10,910 bases of DNA, taken from NCBI GenBank assembly GCA_002395905.1, contig DGVK01000164.1:1-10910 (forward strand). Reading direction: 5' to 3'. This document shows, one piece after another, positions 1-6,433 of this stretch. Positions within the stretch are counted from its first letter, which is position 1. The number at the start of each line of letters is the position of its first letter. The notes under the pieces are model-generated. The model was given only the letters and a program-made list of their open reading frames with translations. It ran no database searches and had not been told where the DNA came from. Position numbers and translations under genes: made by a program. This DNA comes from Verrucomicrobia bacterium UBA4286 (GTDB lineage: Bacteria > Verrucomicrobiota > Kiritimatiellia > RFP12 > UBA1067).

Positions 1-2
1 TT

Positions 3-15
3 CCCCAAGGTGGGG
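3..15. repeat. short perfect inverted repeat
   Basis: CCCCA at 3-7 and TGGGG at 11-15 are exact reverse complements around a 3-nt loop. There is no T-run after it, so it does not look like a complete intrinsic terminator. It could be the remnant of an upstream terminator, an operator near the promoter that starts at 37, or chance. Only the symmetry is directly visible. Confidence 0.3.
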
Positions 16-36
16 ATATTCCAGTAAGTCTGGCAC

Positions 37-66
37 TTGATTTTTAGGAGGGGAATAAGGTATAAT
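37..66 (+). promoter_or_regulatory. sigma70-type promoter for the repeat-protein gene
   Basis: A perfect -10 box, TATAAT, lies at 61-66. A -35-like TTGATT (4 of 6 to TTGACA) lies at 37-42 with an 18-bp spacer. The promoter at 7807-7836 also has TTGA and an 18-bp spacer, which supports both. The expected start of transcription is near 73, giving a leader of about 85 nt before the ATG at 159. As no terminator separates them, smc is probably transcribed from here too. Confidence 0.65.
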
Positions 67-158
67 ATTTATGTCTTTTTCAATGGCGAAGGAGAGCGTC
101 GGGCAGCTTCCGCGGCGTCTTTCGTAAAACAGGAAGCAAAAAACCAAGGAGTTCGTAA
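67..158 (+). other. 5' leader of the repeat-protein gene
   Basis: This is the predicted untranslated leader between the -10 box and the start codon. It contains a good ribosome binding site, AAGGAG at 146-151, 7 nt before the ATG at 159. No riboswitch-like structure or credible leader peptide was recognised. An 18-codon frame at 71-127 begins at or before the predicted transcription start and has no ribosome binding site. Confidence 0.45.
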
Positions 159-893
159 ATGAAGAAGTTGATGACGGCCGCGTTGATCGGGTTTGCCGCG
201 TTTGCGGCGGTTGCCGAGGACGGCATGGTGGACCGCCCGTGGGCGTGGTCTCCGCTGGGTGTCGGTATAGCTGCGCCTATACAGCTGCCGCTTATGTCGA
301 CCGATATATACGGCCTGCGTTTAGGCGGCTTCTTCTCGCGCAACTACAACGTCTATGGCATCGACCTCGGTGTCGTCGGCATGAACAACGGCGATATGGA
401 TGGCATCCAGGCCAACGTGTTCAACTGGTCCTCGAGGGATGTGACGGGAATCCAGATCGGCGCGCTTGCGAACGTGGTCCACGGCAGTTTCGGCGGTATC
501 CAGCTCGGTGCGTTCAACATGGTCTACACCGAGCCGACGCTCGGCATCCAGCTTGGCGGCATTCTCAACTACGACATTTCTTTCGCAGGCATCCAGTTCG
601 GCGCTCTCAACTGGGATACGACCTATTTCTACGGATGGCAGGCGGCAGGCCTGGCCAACGTCGTGAGGGAGGACGCCGTCGGTTTTGCCGTGGCGCCAAT
701 CAACTGCATGAACCGCTTTGTTGGCTTCCAGCTGGGCGCTGTGAACGTCGCCGACGAGTGCGTGGGCCTGCAGATCGGCGTGTTCAACGGCGTCAACAAG
801 CTTTCAGGCCTGCAGATCGGCGTTCTCAATCTCATCTGCGTAGACCCGCTGCTGAACGTTCCAGTGCTCCCTGTCGCCAACGCCAGCTTCTGA
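159..893 (+). CDS. secreted or surface GIQxG-repeat protein, LA_2272-like
   Basis: A 244-residue exported protein of unknown function. Residues 1-19 form a signal peptide (MKK start, hydrophobic core, likely cleavage near A17-V-A19). From residue 52 to about 231 the protein consists of twelve degenerate repeats of 14-16 residues, each opening with G-[ILFW]-x-[LIFA]-G or a variant, often followed by an N at position 8. Repeat starts are G52, 67, 82, 97, 113, 129, 144, 159, 175, 189, 203 and 217. The regular spacing and alternating hydrophobic residues suggest a beta-solenoid or similar beta-strand repeat fold. The pattern resembles proteins annotated as LA_2272-family surface repeat proteins, whose role is not known to me. 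The C-terminus ends in Phe, as many outer-membrane proteins do, but no barrel is demonstrated. The start is set by AAGGAG at 146-151. The stop lies 25 bp before smc, so the two are probably co-transcribed. Confidence 0.8.
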   Translation: MKKLMTAALIGFAAFAAVAEDGMVDRPWAWSPLGVGIAAPIQLPLMSTDIYGLRLGGFFSRNYNVYGIDLGVVGMNNGDMDGIQANVFNWSSRDVTGIQIGALANVVHGSFGGIQLGAFNMVYTEPTLGIQLGGILNYDISFAGIQFGALNWDTTYFYGWQAAGLANVVREDAVGFAVAPINCMNRFVGFQLGAVNVADECVGLQIGVFNGVNKLSGLQIGVLNLICVDPLLNVPVLPVANASF

Positions 894-910
894 CGAAGCG
901 CCGCGGCGTG

Positions 911-915
911 AAGGA
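911..915 (+). promoter_or_regulatory. closely spaced ribosome binding site of smc
   Basis: AAGGA ends only 3 nt before the ATG at 919, closer than the usual 5-9 nt, so initiation may be weak or partly coupled to the upstream gene. The start itself is well supported, because the MYLKQLDIVGFKSF opening matches the normal N-terminus of bacterial Smc. Confidence 0.45.
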
Positions 916-918
916 TAG

Positions 919-3900
919 ATGTATCTCAAGCAGCTAGACATCGTCGGCTTCAAGAGTTTCGCCGACAAGACGCGTCTTACGTTCGACCCTGGGCTTATAG
1001 CCATTGTCGGCCCGAACGGATGCGGCAAGTCCAACGTTTCCGACGCGATACGCTGGGTGCTCGGCGAGCAGCGCCCGACGGCGCTGAGATGCTCGAAGCT
1101 CGTCGATGTCGTCTTCAACGGGACCGACACGCGAAAGCCTCTCGGTCTCGCCGAGGTGTCGATCACGTTCGCCGATTGCGAGAAGGAGCTCGGAACCGAA
1201 TATCATGAAGTCACCATAACGAGAAGGGTGTACCGCGACGGCTCCGGCGAGTATTTCATAAACAAGCAGGCGTGCCGTCTCAAGGACGTGCAGCACCTCT
1301 TCATGGGAACGGGAATAGGAACAAGCTCCTATTCCGTCATGGCGCAGGGCCAGATCGATGCGATTCTGTCGTCCAAGCCGGAGGACAGGCGCGCGGTCTT
1401 CGAAGAGGCCGCCGGCATAACGAAGTTCAAGGCCGACCGCAAGGAGGCGATACGCAAGATCGAGCAGACCGAGCAGAACCTTCTGCGCGAGGCGGACGTC
1501 CTGAGGGAGATGAAGCGGCAGATCGGCTCTCTCCAGCGGCAGGTCGGCAAAGCTCAGCGCTACAAGGAACTGCGCGACGAGCTGCGCGGGCTCGACATAT
1601 ACGTCTCCAAGAACAGGATCCACGATTTCGACCAGACGCTCGAGCAGAACGCGGCCAACAGGCAGGAGATAGAGAAGGCGATAGCCGAGGCGACCGACGC
1701 GGTTGTCGCGGCCGAGGCCGAGCAGCAGAGGCTCCACCAGGAGATACATGCGCTCGAGGAGCGCCTGCAGACGCTGGCTACAAGCCAGGCCGAGGCCGAA
1801 GGCGCCTACCGCCGCGCGAACGAGGTCATCGGCGTAAACGCGCAGCGCATCGAGGAGTACCGCCAGTTCGCCGAGCGCGACGGGCGCGAGATCGAAGGGA
1901 CGCGCCGTCAGCTTGAAGAGATTGGAATGCAGGTGGAGTCGCTCGCCCAGAAGGCGACGCTTCTCGGCGATTCGCTCGCCGCGGCGCAGGAGGCGCTGGC
2001 CGAGAGCGAGGAGACGTTCCGCGCGTCGCAGGCGAAGATCGATGGTTTGAGGGCGACGCTCCAGGCGTCGCGTGCAGAGAGTGTGCAGTGCGACAGGCGC
2101 GCGGCGGCGGCCCGCGACGAGATCGCGAGGATGGAATCGGCCGCGCGCGAGGCCATCATAAAGACCGAACGTCTCACGACCGACGAGGCCCGTCTGCGCG
2201 AGGCGGTTGACGCGGCCGAGGGTCATCTCGCAGAGATTCGCGAGCGGGCGGAAGCCGCGCGTGCCGTGGAGCGCGAGGCCGAGGAGTCGCGTTCGACGGT
2301 CAAGAGCGGGCTGGACGGGCTGAGAAGCCGCATCGACGAGGCGAGGGACCATCTCGGCGGAATGCAGAGCGAGGCGGCCGCGAAAGAGGCCCAGCTCGAG
2401 ATGATGAAGGACGAGGCAAAGGCCAAGGTCGTCTTTGAGTCGATACTTGAAAGCGACGACGGCGATGTGCGCATAGCGGCCGTCGAAACAGGACGCGAAG
2501 GTGTGCAGGTGACCGAGGGCGACAGGCTTGTAGACCATCTTCCTCTAGATGGCGACAGGCTCGCCATGGCAGAGGATCTTCTCGGCGATGTCGTTCTTGT
2601 AGGCGGCGAAGGCGGCTCGTGGCGTCTGAGCGCGTCGGTGGAGTCGTCTTCCGGCAGGAAGTCGCCGATAACCCAGGCCGAACAGTCTCTTGCAGAGCTT
2701 CGCGAGAAGATAGCCGATGCGCAGGACGTGCTTTCAAACGGCGCCGAGAAGGTCGCCGAACTGTCTCGCCGCCTCGAAGAGAGCGAGAGCCGTCTTTCGG
2801 AGGCGCGCCGCGCGGCGGCGCAGGCCGAGGGCGAGGAATCGACGACGGCGAAGGATGTCGCATCTGTGCGGGCGCGGCTCGATTCGGTGCGCGTCGAGCT
2901 TGACGCCGTAAGGCAGGCCAACGCAGACGACACCGCCAGGCGCGAGTCACTCGCAAAGGATCTCGAAGAGGCGCTGGCGAAGCGCGATGCGCTCCTAGAC
3001 GCGGTGTCTTCCGGCGAAGACGAGCTTCGCGTGCTTGAGACGCGCAGCGTGCAGGAGTCGCAGTCGCTTACCGAGCGCAGGATCGCCGCAAGCCAGATGG
3101 AACAGGAGCTTTCGTTCGTCGGCCAGCAGAGAGAGTCGGCTGACCGACGCCGCGACGAACTCGCGCGGGCGATAGAAGGGCGTGAATCGGGGATTCGCGG
3201 CTATGAGGAGTCCATACAGCGGTTGACCGAGGAATCGGGCGAGCTGCTTGGCAGCCTCGACGACCTTAAGGCGCGCGCGGCGGATTTCAATGCCGCGATG
3301 GACGAGGCGCGCGCGCAGCGCGCCGAGATGATGTCGAAGATTTCCGAGGCCGACAGGGCCGCCGCTGAAAAGCGCGCAGGACTTGACCAGGCGAGAGACT
3401 TCCGCGGCAAGCTGGAGGTCCAGGCGGCCGAGGCGACCATGCGCAGGCAGAACGTCTACGAGCACCTGCAGGATGAATACGGCCTCTTTGCGGACGCCGT
3501 GATGCGCGAACCCGACCCCGAGTGGAAGAAGGGCGTCGTGCCGCCGATGGAAGAGCTGGAGGCGCGCGTGCAGAAGCTGCAGGGCGACATAGCGGCGCTC
3601 GGACCCGTGAACATGGTGGCGATAGACGAATGCCGCGAGCTCGAGGAGAGGTATGTAAGAGAGAAGGCCCAGGAGGAGGACCTTATCGCAGCAAAGGCAC
3701 AGATACTCGAGCTCATCAACAATCTCAACACGACTTCGGGCGAGATGTTCCGCTCCACCTTCGAGCAGGCGAACAAGAACTTCCAGACTATGTTCACCAA
3801 GCTCTTCGGCGGCGGCGAAGCCAGACTGGTGCTGCTTGAGAACGCGGAGGATCCTTTGGAGTGCGGTATCGACATAATAGCACGTCCGCCGGGAAAGCGG

Positions 3901-4230
3901 CCGCAGTCGGTCACGCTTCTGTCGGGCGGCGAACGCACAATGACGGCCGTCGCGCTTCTGTTCTCGATCTTCATGATCAAGCCGGCTCCGTTCTGCATGC
4001 TTGACGAGCTGGATGCGGCTCTCGACGACGCCAACATCGGCAGGTTCGTCGAACAGCTCAAGGAGTTCCTTGTGCAGTCGCAGTTCCTCATCATAACGCA
4101 CAACCAGCACACGATCGCCGGGTCGGATATCGTCTACGGCGTGTCGCAGCAGGAAAAGGGCGTCTCCCGCATCATATCCATGCGCCTCAGCGACCTCGGC
4201 GTTCGCGAGAAGAAGCAGGATATGGTATAA
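919..4230 (+). CDS. smc: chromosome condensation and segregation ATPase Smc
   Basis: The ATPase of bacterial condensin, which works with the ScpA kleisin and ScpB (neither is in the window) to organise and segregate the chromosome. It has 1103 residues. The N-terminal head carries Walker A GPNGCGKSN at 31-39. Two long coiled-coil arms follow, about 165-505 and 589-890, rich in Glu, Ala, Arg and Gln. The C-terminal head shows GPVN at 895-898, the LFGGGEA stretch, the ABC signature LSGGE at 1001-1005, and Walker B ending in D1029-E1030, followed by an ITHNQ switch. The head motifs are intact, so the protein should bind and hydrolyse ATP. The hinge between the arms is odd: it spans only about 84 residues (505-588) and appears to keep just the second half of the usual domain (LLGDVVLV at 554-561). 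The total length is about 85 residues below the roughly 1190 usual for the family, which is about what the hinge lacks. The stop codon lies inside the -10 box of trpS. Confidence 0.95.
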   Translation: MYLKQLDIVGFKSFADKTRLTFDPGLIAIVGPNGCGKSNVSDAIRWVLGEQRPTALRCSKLVDVVFNGTDTRKPLGLAEVSITFADCEKELGTEYHEVTITRRVYRDGSGEYFINKQACRLKDVQHLFMGTGIGTSSYSVMAQGQIDAILSSKPEDRRAVFEEAAGITKFKADRKEAIRKIEQTEQNLLREADVLREMKRQIGSLQRQVGKAQRYKELRDELRGLDIYVSKNRIHDFDQTLEQNAANRQEIEKAIAEATDAVVAAEAEQQRLHQEIHALEERLQTLATSQAEAEGAYRRANEVIGVNAQRIEEYRQFAERDGREIEGTRRQLEEIGMQVESLAQKATLLGDSLAAAQEALAESEETFRASQAKIDGLRATLQASRAESVQCDRRAAAARDEIARMESAAREAIIKTERLTTDEARLREAVDAAEGHLAEIRERAEAARAVEREAEESRSTVKSGLDGLRSRIDEARDHLGGMQSEAAAKEAQLEMMKDEAKAKVVFESILESDDGDVRIAAVETGREGVQVTEGDRLVDHLPLDGDRLAMAEDLLGDVVLVGGEGGSWRLSASVESSSGRKSPITQAEQSLAELREKIADAQDVLSNGAEKVAELSRRLEESESRLSEARRAAAQAEGEESTTAKDVASVRARLDSVRVELDAVRQANADDTARRESLAKDLEEALAKRDALLDAVSSGEDELRVLETRSVQESQSLTERRIAASQMEQELSFVGQQRESADRRRDELARAIEGRESGIRGYEESIQRLTEESGELLGSLDDLKARAADFNAAMDEARAQRAEMMSKISEADRAAAEKRAGLDQARDFRGKLEVQAAEATMRRQNVYEHLQDEYGLFADAVMREPDPEWKKGVVPPMEELEARVQKLQGDIAALGPVNMVAIDECRELEERYVREKAQEEDLIAAKAQILELINNLNTTSGEMFRSTFEQANKNFQTMFTKLFGGGEARLVLLENAEDPLECGIDIIARPPGKRPQSVTLLSGGERTMTAVALLFSIFMIKPAPFCMLDELDAALDDANIGRFVEQLKEFLVQSQFLIITHNQHTIAGSDIVYGVSQQEKGVSRIISMRLSDLGVREKKQDMV

Positions 4231-4231
4231 T
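4202..4231 (+). promoter_or_regulatory. promoter of trpS, predicted leaderless
   Basis: An extended -10, TGGTATAAT, occupies 4223-4231 with the hexamer at 4226-4231. The TAA stop of smc (4228-4230) lies inside it. Exactly 7 nt separate the hexamer from the trpS ATG at 4239, so transcription should begin at or next to the start codon. No Shine-Dalgarno sequence is present in those 7 nt. The -35 is weak (TTCGCG at 4202-4207, 3 of 6, 18-bp spacer), which fits reliance on the extended -10. Confidence 0.65.
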
Positions 4232-4238
4232 ACGCCCC

Positions 4239-5195
4239 ATGAGAACACTTACAGGAATCCAGCCTTCGGGCAAACTTCACTGGGGCAACTACTTCGGCGC
4301 GATGAAGAGCATGTTCGACCTTCAGGCGAAGGGCGAAGACATGTACATGTTCATCGCGAACTTCCACGCGATGACGACGGTGCGCGACGGGGTCGCGCTT
4401 CGCGAGGCGACGCGCGACGTCGCGCTCGACTATCTGGCATGCGGGCTCGACCCGGCGAAGACGGTCGTCTACAGGCAGAGCGACGTCCCCGAGGTTCAGG
4501 AGCTCGCATGGTACCTCTCGTGCCTGACGCCCATGGGCCTTCTTGAGCGCTGCCACAGCTACAAGGACAAGATGGCCCACGGCTTCGAGGCGACGCACGG
4601 ACTTTTCGCCTACCCTGTGCTGATGGCTGCCGACATTCTCATAATGAACGCCGATCTCGTTCCTGTCGGGAAAGACCAGAAGCAGCACCTCGAAGTGACG
4701 CGCGACCTCGCGCAGAAGTTCAACAACGCCTACGGCGAGATATTCAAGCTGCCCGACGCGTATATACCAGAGACCGTCGCGACGATACCAGGCACCGACG
4801 GGCAGAAGATGTCAAAGAGCTATCACAACACCATCGAGCTTTTCGACCCTTCGGCCAAGAAGAAGATCATGGCCATCGTGACAGACTCCAAGACGATGGA
4901 AGAGCCGAAGGAGCCCGAGGGCAATTCCATATACGAACTCTACAAACTTTTCGCGACGCCAGAGGAGGTCGCCGAGATGGCGGCGAATTTCCGGGCGGGC
5001 AACTACGGCTACGGTCATGCGAAAAAGGCTCTTCTCGCCGCGTACAAGAGACTGTTCGATCCGTTCAGAGAGAGGCGTGAAGAGCTCGCGAAGGATCCCG
5101 ACGCGCTTGAGGACATACTCCGCGACGGCGCGGCTAAAGCCCGCGCGACTGCGGCGGAGACCATGGAAAAGGTAAGACAGGCGGTGGGGCTTTGA
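4239..5195 (+). CDS. trpS: tryptophanyl-tRNA synthetase
   Basis: A class I aminoacyl-tRNA synthetase that charges tRNA-Trp with tryptophan using ATP, in the cytoplasm. The 318-residue length is close to the usual 325-335. The N-terminus reads TGIQPSGKLHWGNYFGA, in which H14-W-G-N17 is the HIGH-class signature. The tryptophan-pocket region has ADILIMNADLVPVGKDQ (GKDQ at 144-147) followed by QHLE. KMSKS is perfect at 190-194. The C-terminal part is helical, as expected for the anticodon-binding region. The ATG at 4239 is fixed by the conserved N-terminus and by the promoter 7 nt upstream. The TGA overlaps the proposed TTG start of rsmB by 4 nt, so the two are translationally linked. Half of its 12 Ile codons are ATA (6 ATA, 5 ATC, 1 ATT), unexpected at this GC content. 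Confidence 0.96.
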   Translation: MRTLTGIQPSGKLHWGNYFGAMKSMFDLQAKGEDMYMFIANFHAMTTVRDGVALREATRDVALDYLACGLDPAKTVVYRQSDVPEVQELAWYLSCLTPMGLLERCHSYKDKMAHGFEATHGLFAYPVLMAADILIMNADLVPVGKDQKQHLEVTRDLAQKFNNAYGEIFKLPDAYIPETVATIPGTDGQKMSKSYHNTIELFDPSAKKKIMAIVTDSKTMEEPKEPEGNSIYELYKLFATPEEVAEMAANFRAGNYGYGHAKKALLAAYKRLFDPFRERREELAKDPDALEDILRDGAAKARATAAETMEKVRQAVGL

Positions 5196-6373
5196 GCGTG
5201 CGCCGCGGGAATTCGCGCCGTGACGCGGCGTTTGTGCTGTCGCGCTGGCTGGCGACGAAGGATTTTCCCTCGGCGCTTCTGCCCGACGGTCCCGACCGCG
5301 CTTTCGTGCAGGATGTAGTCTACACGGCGATCCGCAGGCTGCGTCCGTTGAGGCTCGTTCTCGGCGAGCTTGTGCGCCAGTGGCCGAAGGGCGAGCTGGA
5401 GGCGCTGCTTTACGTCGGCGCCGCGCAGATACTCTACATGCCGGACGTCCCCGACTTCGCCGCCGTGAACGAAACGGTCGAGGCTGCGAAGGTATGCGAG
5501 AACCCGAGCGTCGCCCGTGTGGTCAACGGTGTGCTGCGGAATCTTCTGCGGAGGCGCGACGAGCTGATGGACATGGTCGCGGCGGCGCCGATGGAGGTTC
5601 GCGAAAGTCTGCCTGGCGAGCTTGCTCGCCGCTGGGTCTCGCGCTTCGGCGCAGATGAGGCGGAGCGTCTCGCGAAGTGGCACAACGAGCCGGCCGAGAC
5701 GTATCTTGCCTACAGCGACGGCAGATTCGAAAAGCTCGCGCGTGGAATGCGAGTCGATCAGGCGGAGGGATTCGCCGAGGGAACATTCATCGTCCAGGAT
5801 CCTGGAACGCGGCTTGCGATGGAGCTTCTCGACCCGCGCCCCGGGGAGGAGGTTTTCGACGCGTGCGCGGCGCCAGGAGGGAAGACTGCCCAGATCGCGT
5901 GGCGCGGCGCGGCGGTCACAGCGTGCGAGGTGAACCCGAAGCGCCGTCGCCGTCTTGAGGAGAATCTCAAGAGGCTGGGGCTTGCCGGCAAGGTCCGTGT
6001 GACGGATGTGATCGCGGCTCGCGAGACCTCCGACGGCGCGAAGCCTTTCGCCAAGGTTCTGGTCGATGCGCCCTGCAGCAACACGGGAGTTCTGCGGCGG
6101 CGGCCGGACGTCCGGTGGAACTGGAATCTTGAAAGGCTGGCGATGCTTGTGAAGTTGCAGGCGCAGATACTCGACCAGGCGGCGGCGCTTGTCGCGCCGG
6201 GCGGTGTGCTTGTGTATTCGACATGTTCCAACGAGCCGGAGGAGAACGCGTTGCAGGTCGATGCGTTTCTCGCGCGTCACGCCGGTTTCGAGATGGTCGA
6301 CAGCCGCGAATCTGTTCCTTCCGAGACGGGATTCGACGGGGCTTTTGCGGCCCTGCTGCGCAGAAATGGCTGA
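5192..6373 (+). CDS. rsmB: 16S rRNA (cytosine-C5) methyltransferase, RsmB/Sun family
   Basis: A SAM-dependent enzyme expected to methylate a cytosine (C967 in E. coli numbering) of 16S rRNA. It has about 393 residues. The first 130 or so resemble the NusB-like RNA-binding domain of RsmB (RDAAFVLSRW, FVQDVVYTAIRRLRPL, VNGVLRNLLRR). A Rossmann methyltransferase domain follows, with SAM motif DACAAPGGKT, the DAPCSNTGVLRRRPDVRW motif (P294-C295), and YSTCSNEPEEN containing catalytic Cys345. Both cysteines of the m5C mechanism are present. The NusB-like domain separates it from RsmF and from NOP2-type enzymes. There is no ATG at the N-terminus. TTG at 5192 overlaps the trpS stop as TTGA, while GTG at 5198 would shorten the protein by two residues and sits 8 nt from a GGTGGGG stretch (5183-5189). 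Either fits, and I cannot decide between them. Confidence 0.92.
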   Translation: MSVRRGNSRRDAAFVLSRWLATKDFPSALLPDGPDRAFVQDVVYTAIRRLRPLRLVLGELVRQWPKGELEALLYVGAAQILYMPDVPDFAAVNETVEAAKVCENPSVARVVNGVLRNLLRRRDELMDMVAAAPMEVRESLPGELARRWVSRFGADEAERLAKWHNEPAETYLAYSDGRFEKLARGMRVDQAEGFAEGTFIVQDPGTRLAMELLDPRPGEEVFDACAAPGGKTAQIAWRGAAVTACEVNPKRRRRLEENLKRLGLAGKVRVTDVIAARETSDGAKPFAKVLVDAPCSNTGVLRRRPDVRWNWNLERLAMLVKLQAQILDQAAALVAPGGVLVYSTCSNEPEENALQVDAFLARHAGFEMVDSRESVPSETGFDGAFAALLRRNG

Positions 6374-6401
6374 GCGGGCGCGGCGCGGGCGCAGGGATTT
6401 T

Positions 6402-6410
6402 TGATAGAAT
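6402..6410 (+). promoter_or_regulatory. extended -10 promoter for the trpB2-like gene
   Basis: TGATAGAAT matches the extended -10 pattern TGnTATAAT with one mismatch in the hexamer (6405-6410). No -35 is recognisable in the GC-rich stretch upstream. The expected transcription start near 6417 would leave a leader of only about 17 nt that just includes the ribosome binding site. Because rsmB ends 60 bp before the gene with no clear terminator, read-through from trpS is also likely. Confidence 0.45.
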
Positions 6411-6419
6411 ATCAAGCAA

Positions 6420-6425
6420 AGGGAG
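6420..6425 (+). promoter_or_regulatory. ribosome binding site deciding the trpB2 start
   Basis: AGGGAG lies 8 nt upstream of ATG 6434. This favours that ATG over the in-frame TTG at 6401, which sits inside the -10 promoter region and has no ribosome binding site. Confidence 0.7.
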
Positions 6426-6433
6426 AAGTTCAG

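Noticed and set aside
31..46. TGGCAC at 31-36 as a possible sigma54 -24 element
   Set aside because: The matching GC element about 5 nt downstream is absent (a T-run instead), and a good sigma70-type promoter overlaps the site.
71..127. 18-codon frame after the first TATAAT, a possible leader peptide
   Set aside because: Its ATG lies at or before the predicted transcription start, it has no ribosome binding site, and the encoded peptide shows no run of a regulatory amino acid.
934..2538. 534-codon open frame on the minus strand inside smc
   Set aside because: It is a shadow frame caused by high GC and biased codon use opposite smc. The + strand frame carries unmistakable Smc motifs, and the minus product is Leu/Arg-rich with no recognisable domain.
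2995..4248. 417-codon minus-strand frame opposite the 3' half of smc
   Set aside because: It covers the conserved Smc C-terminal head in antisense and has no domain of its own.
6374..6402. GC-rich stretch followed by TTTTT after rsmB as a terminator
   Set aside because: Only a 4-bp GCGC/GCGC stem can be drawn, and the sequence is G-rich with few pairing Cs. The T-run overlaps an extended -10 promoter, so a terminator is not supported.
5015..6415. 466-codon minus-strand frame opposite rsmB and the end of trpS
   Set aside because: It spans the junction of two well-identified + strand genes and shows no motif. It is an antisense shadow.
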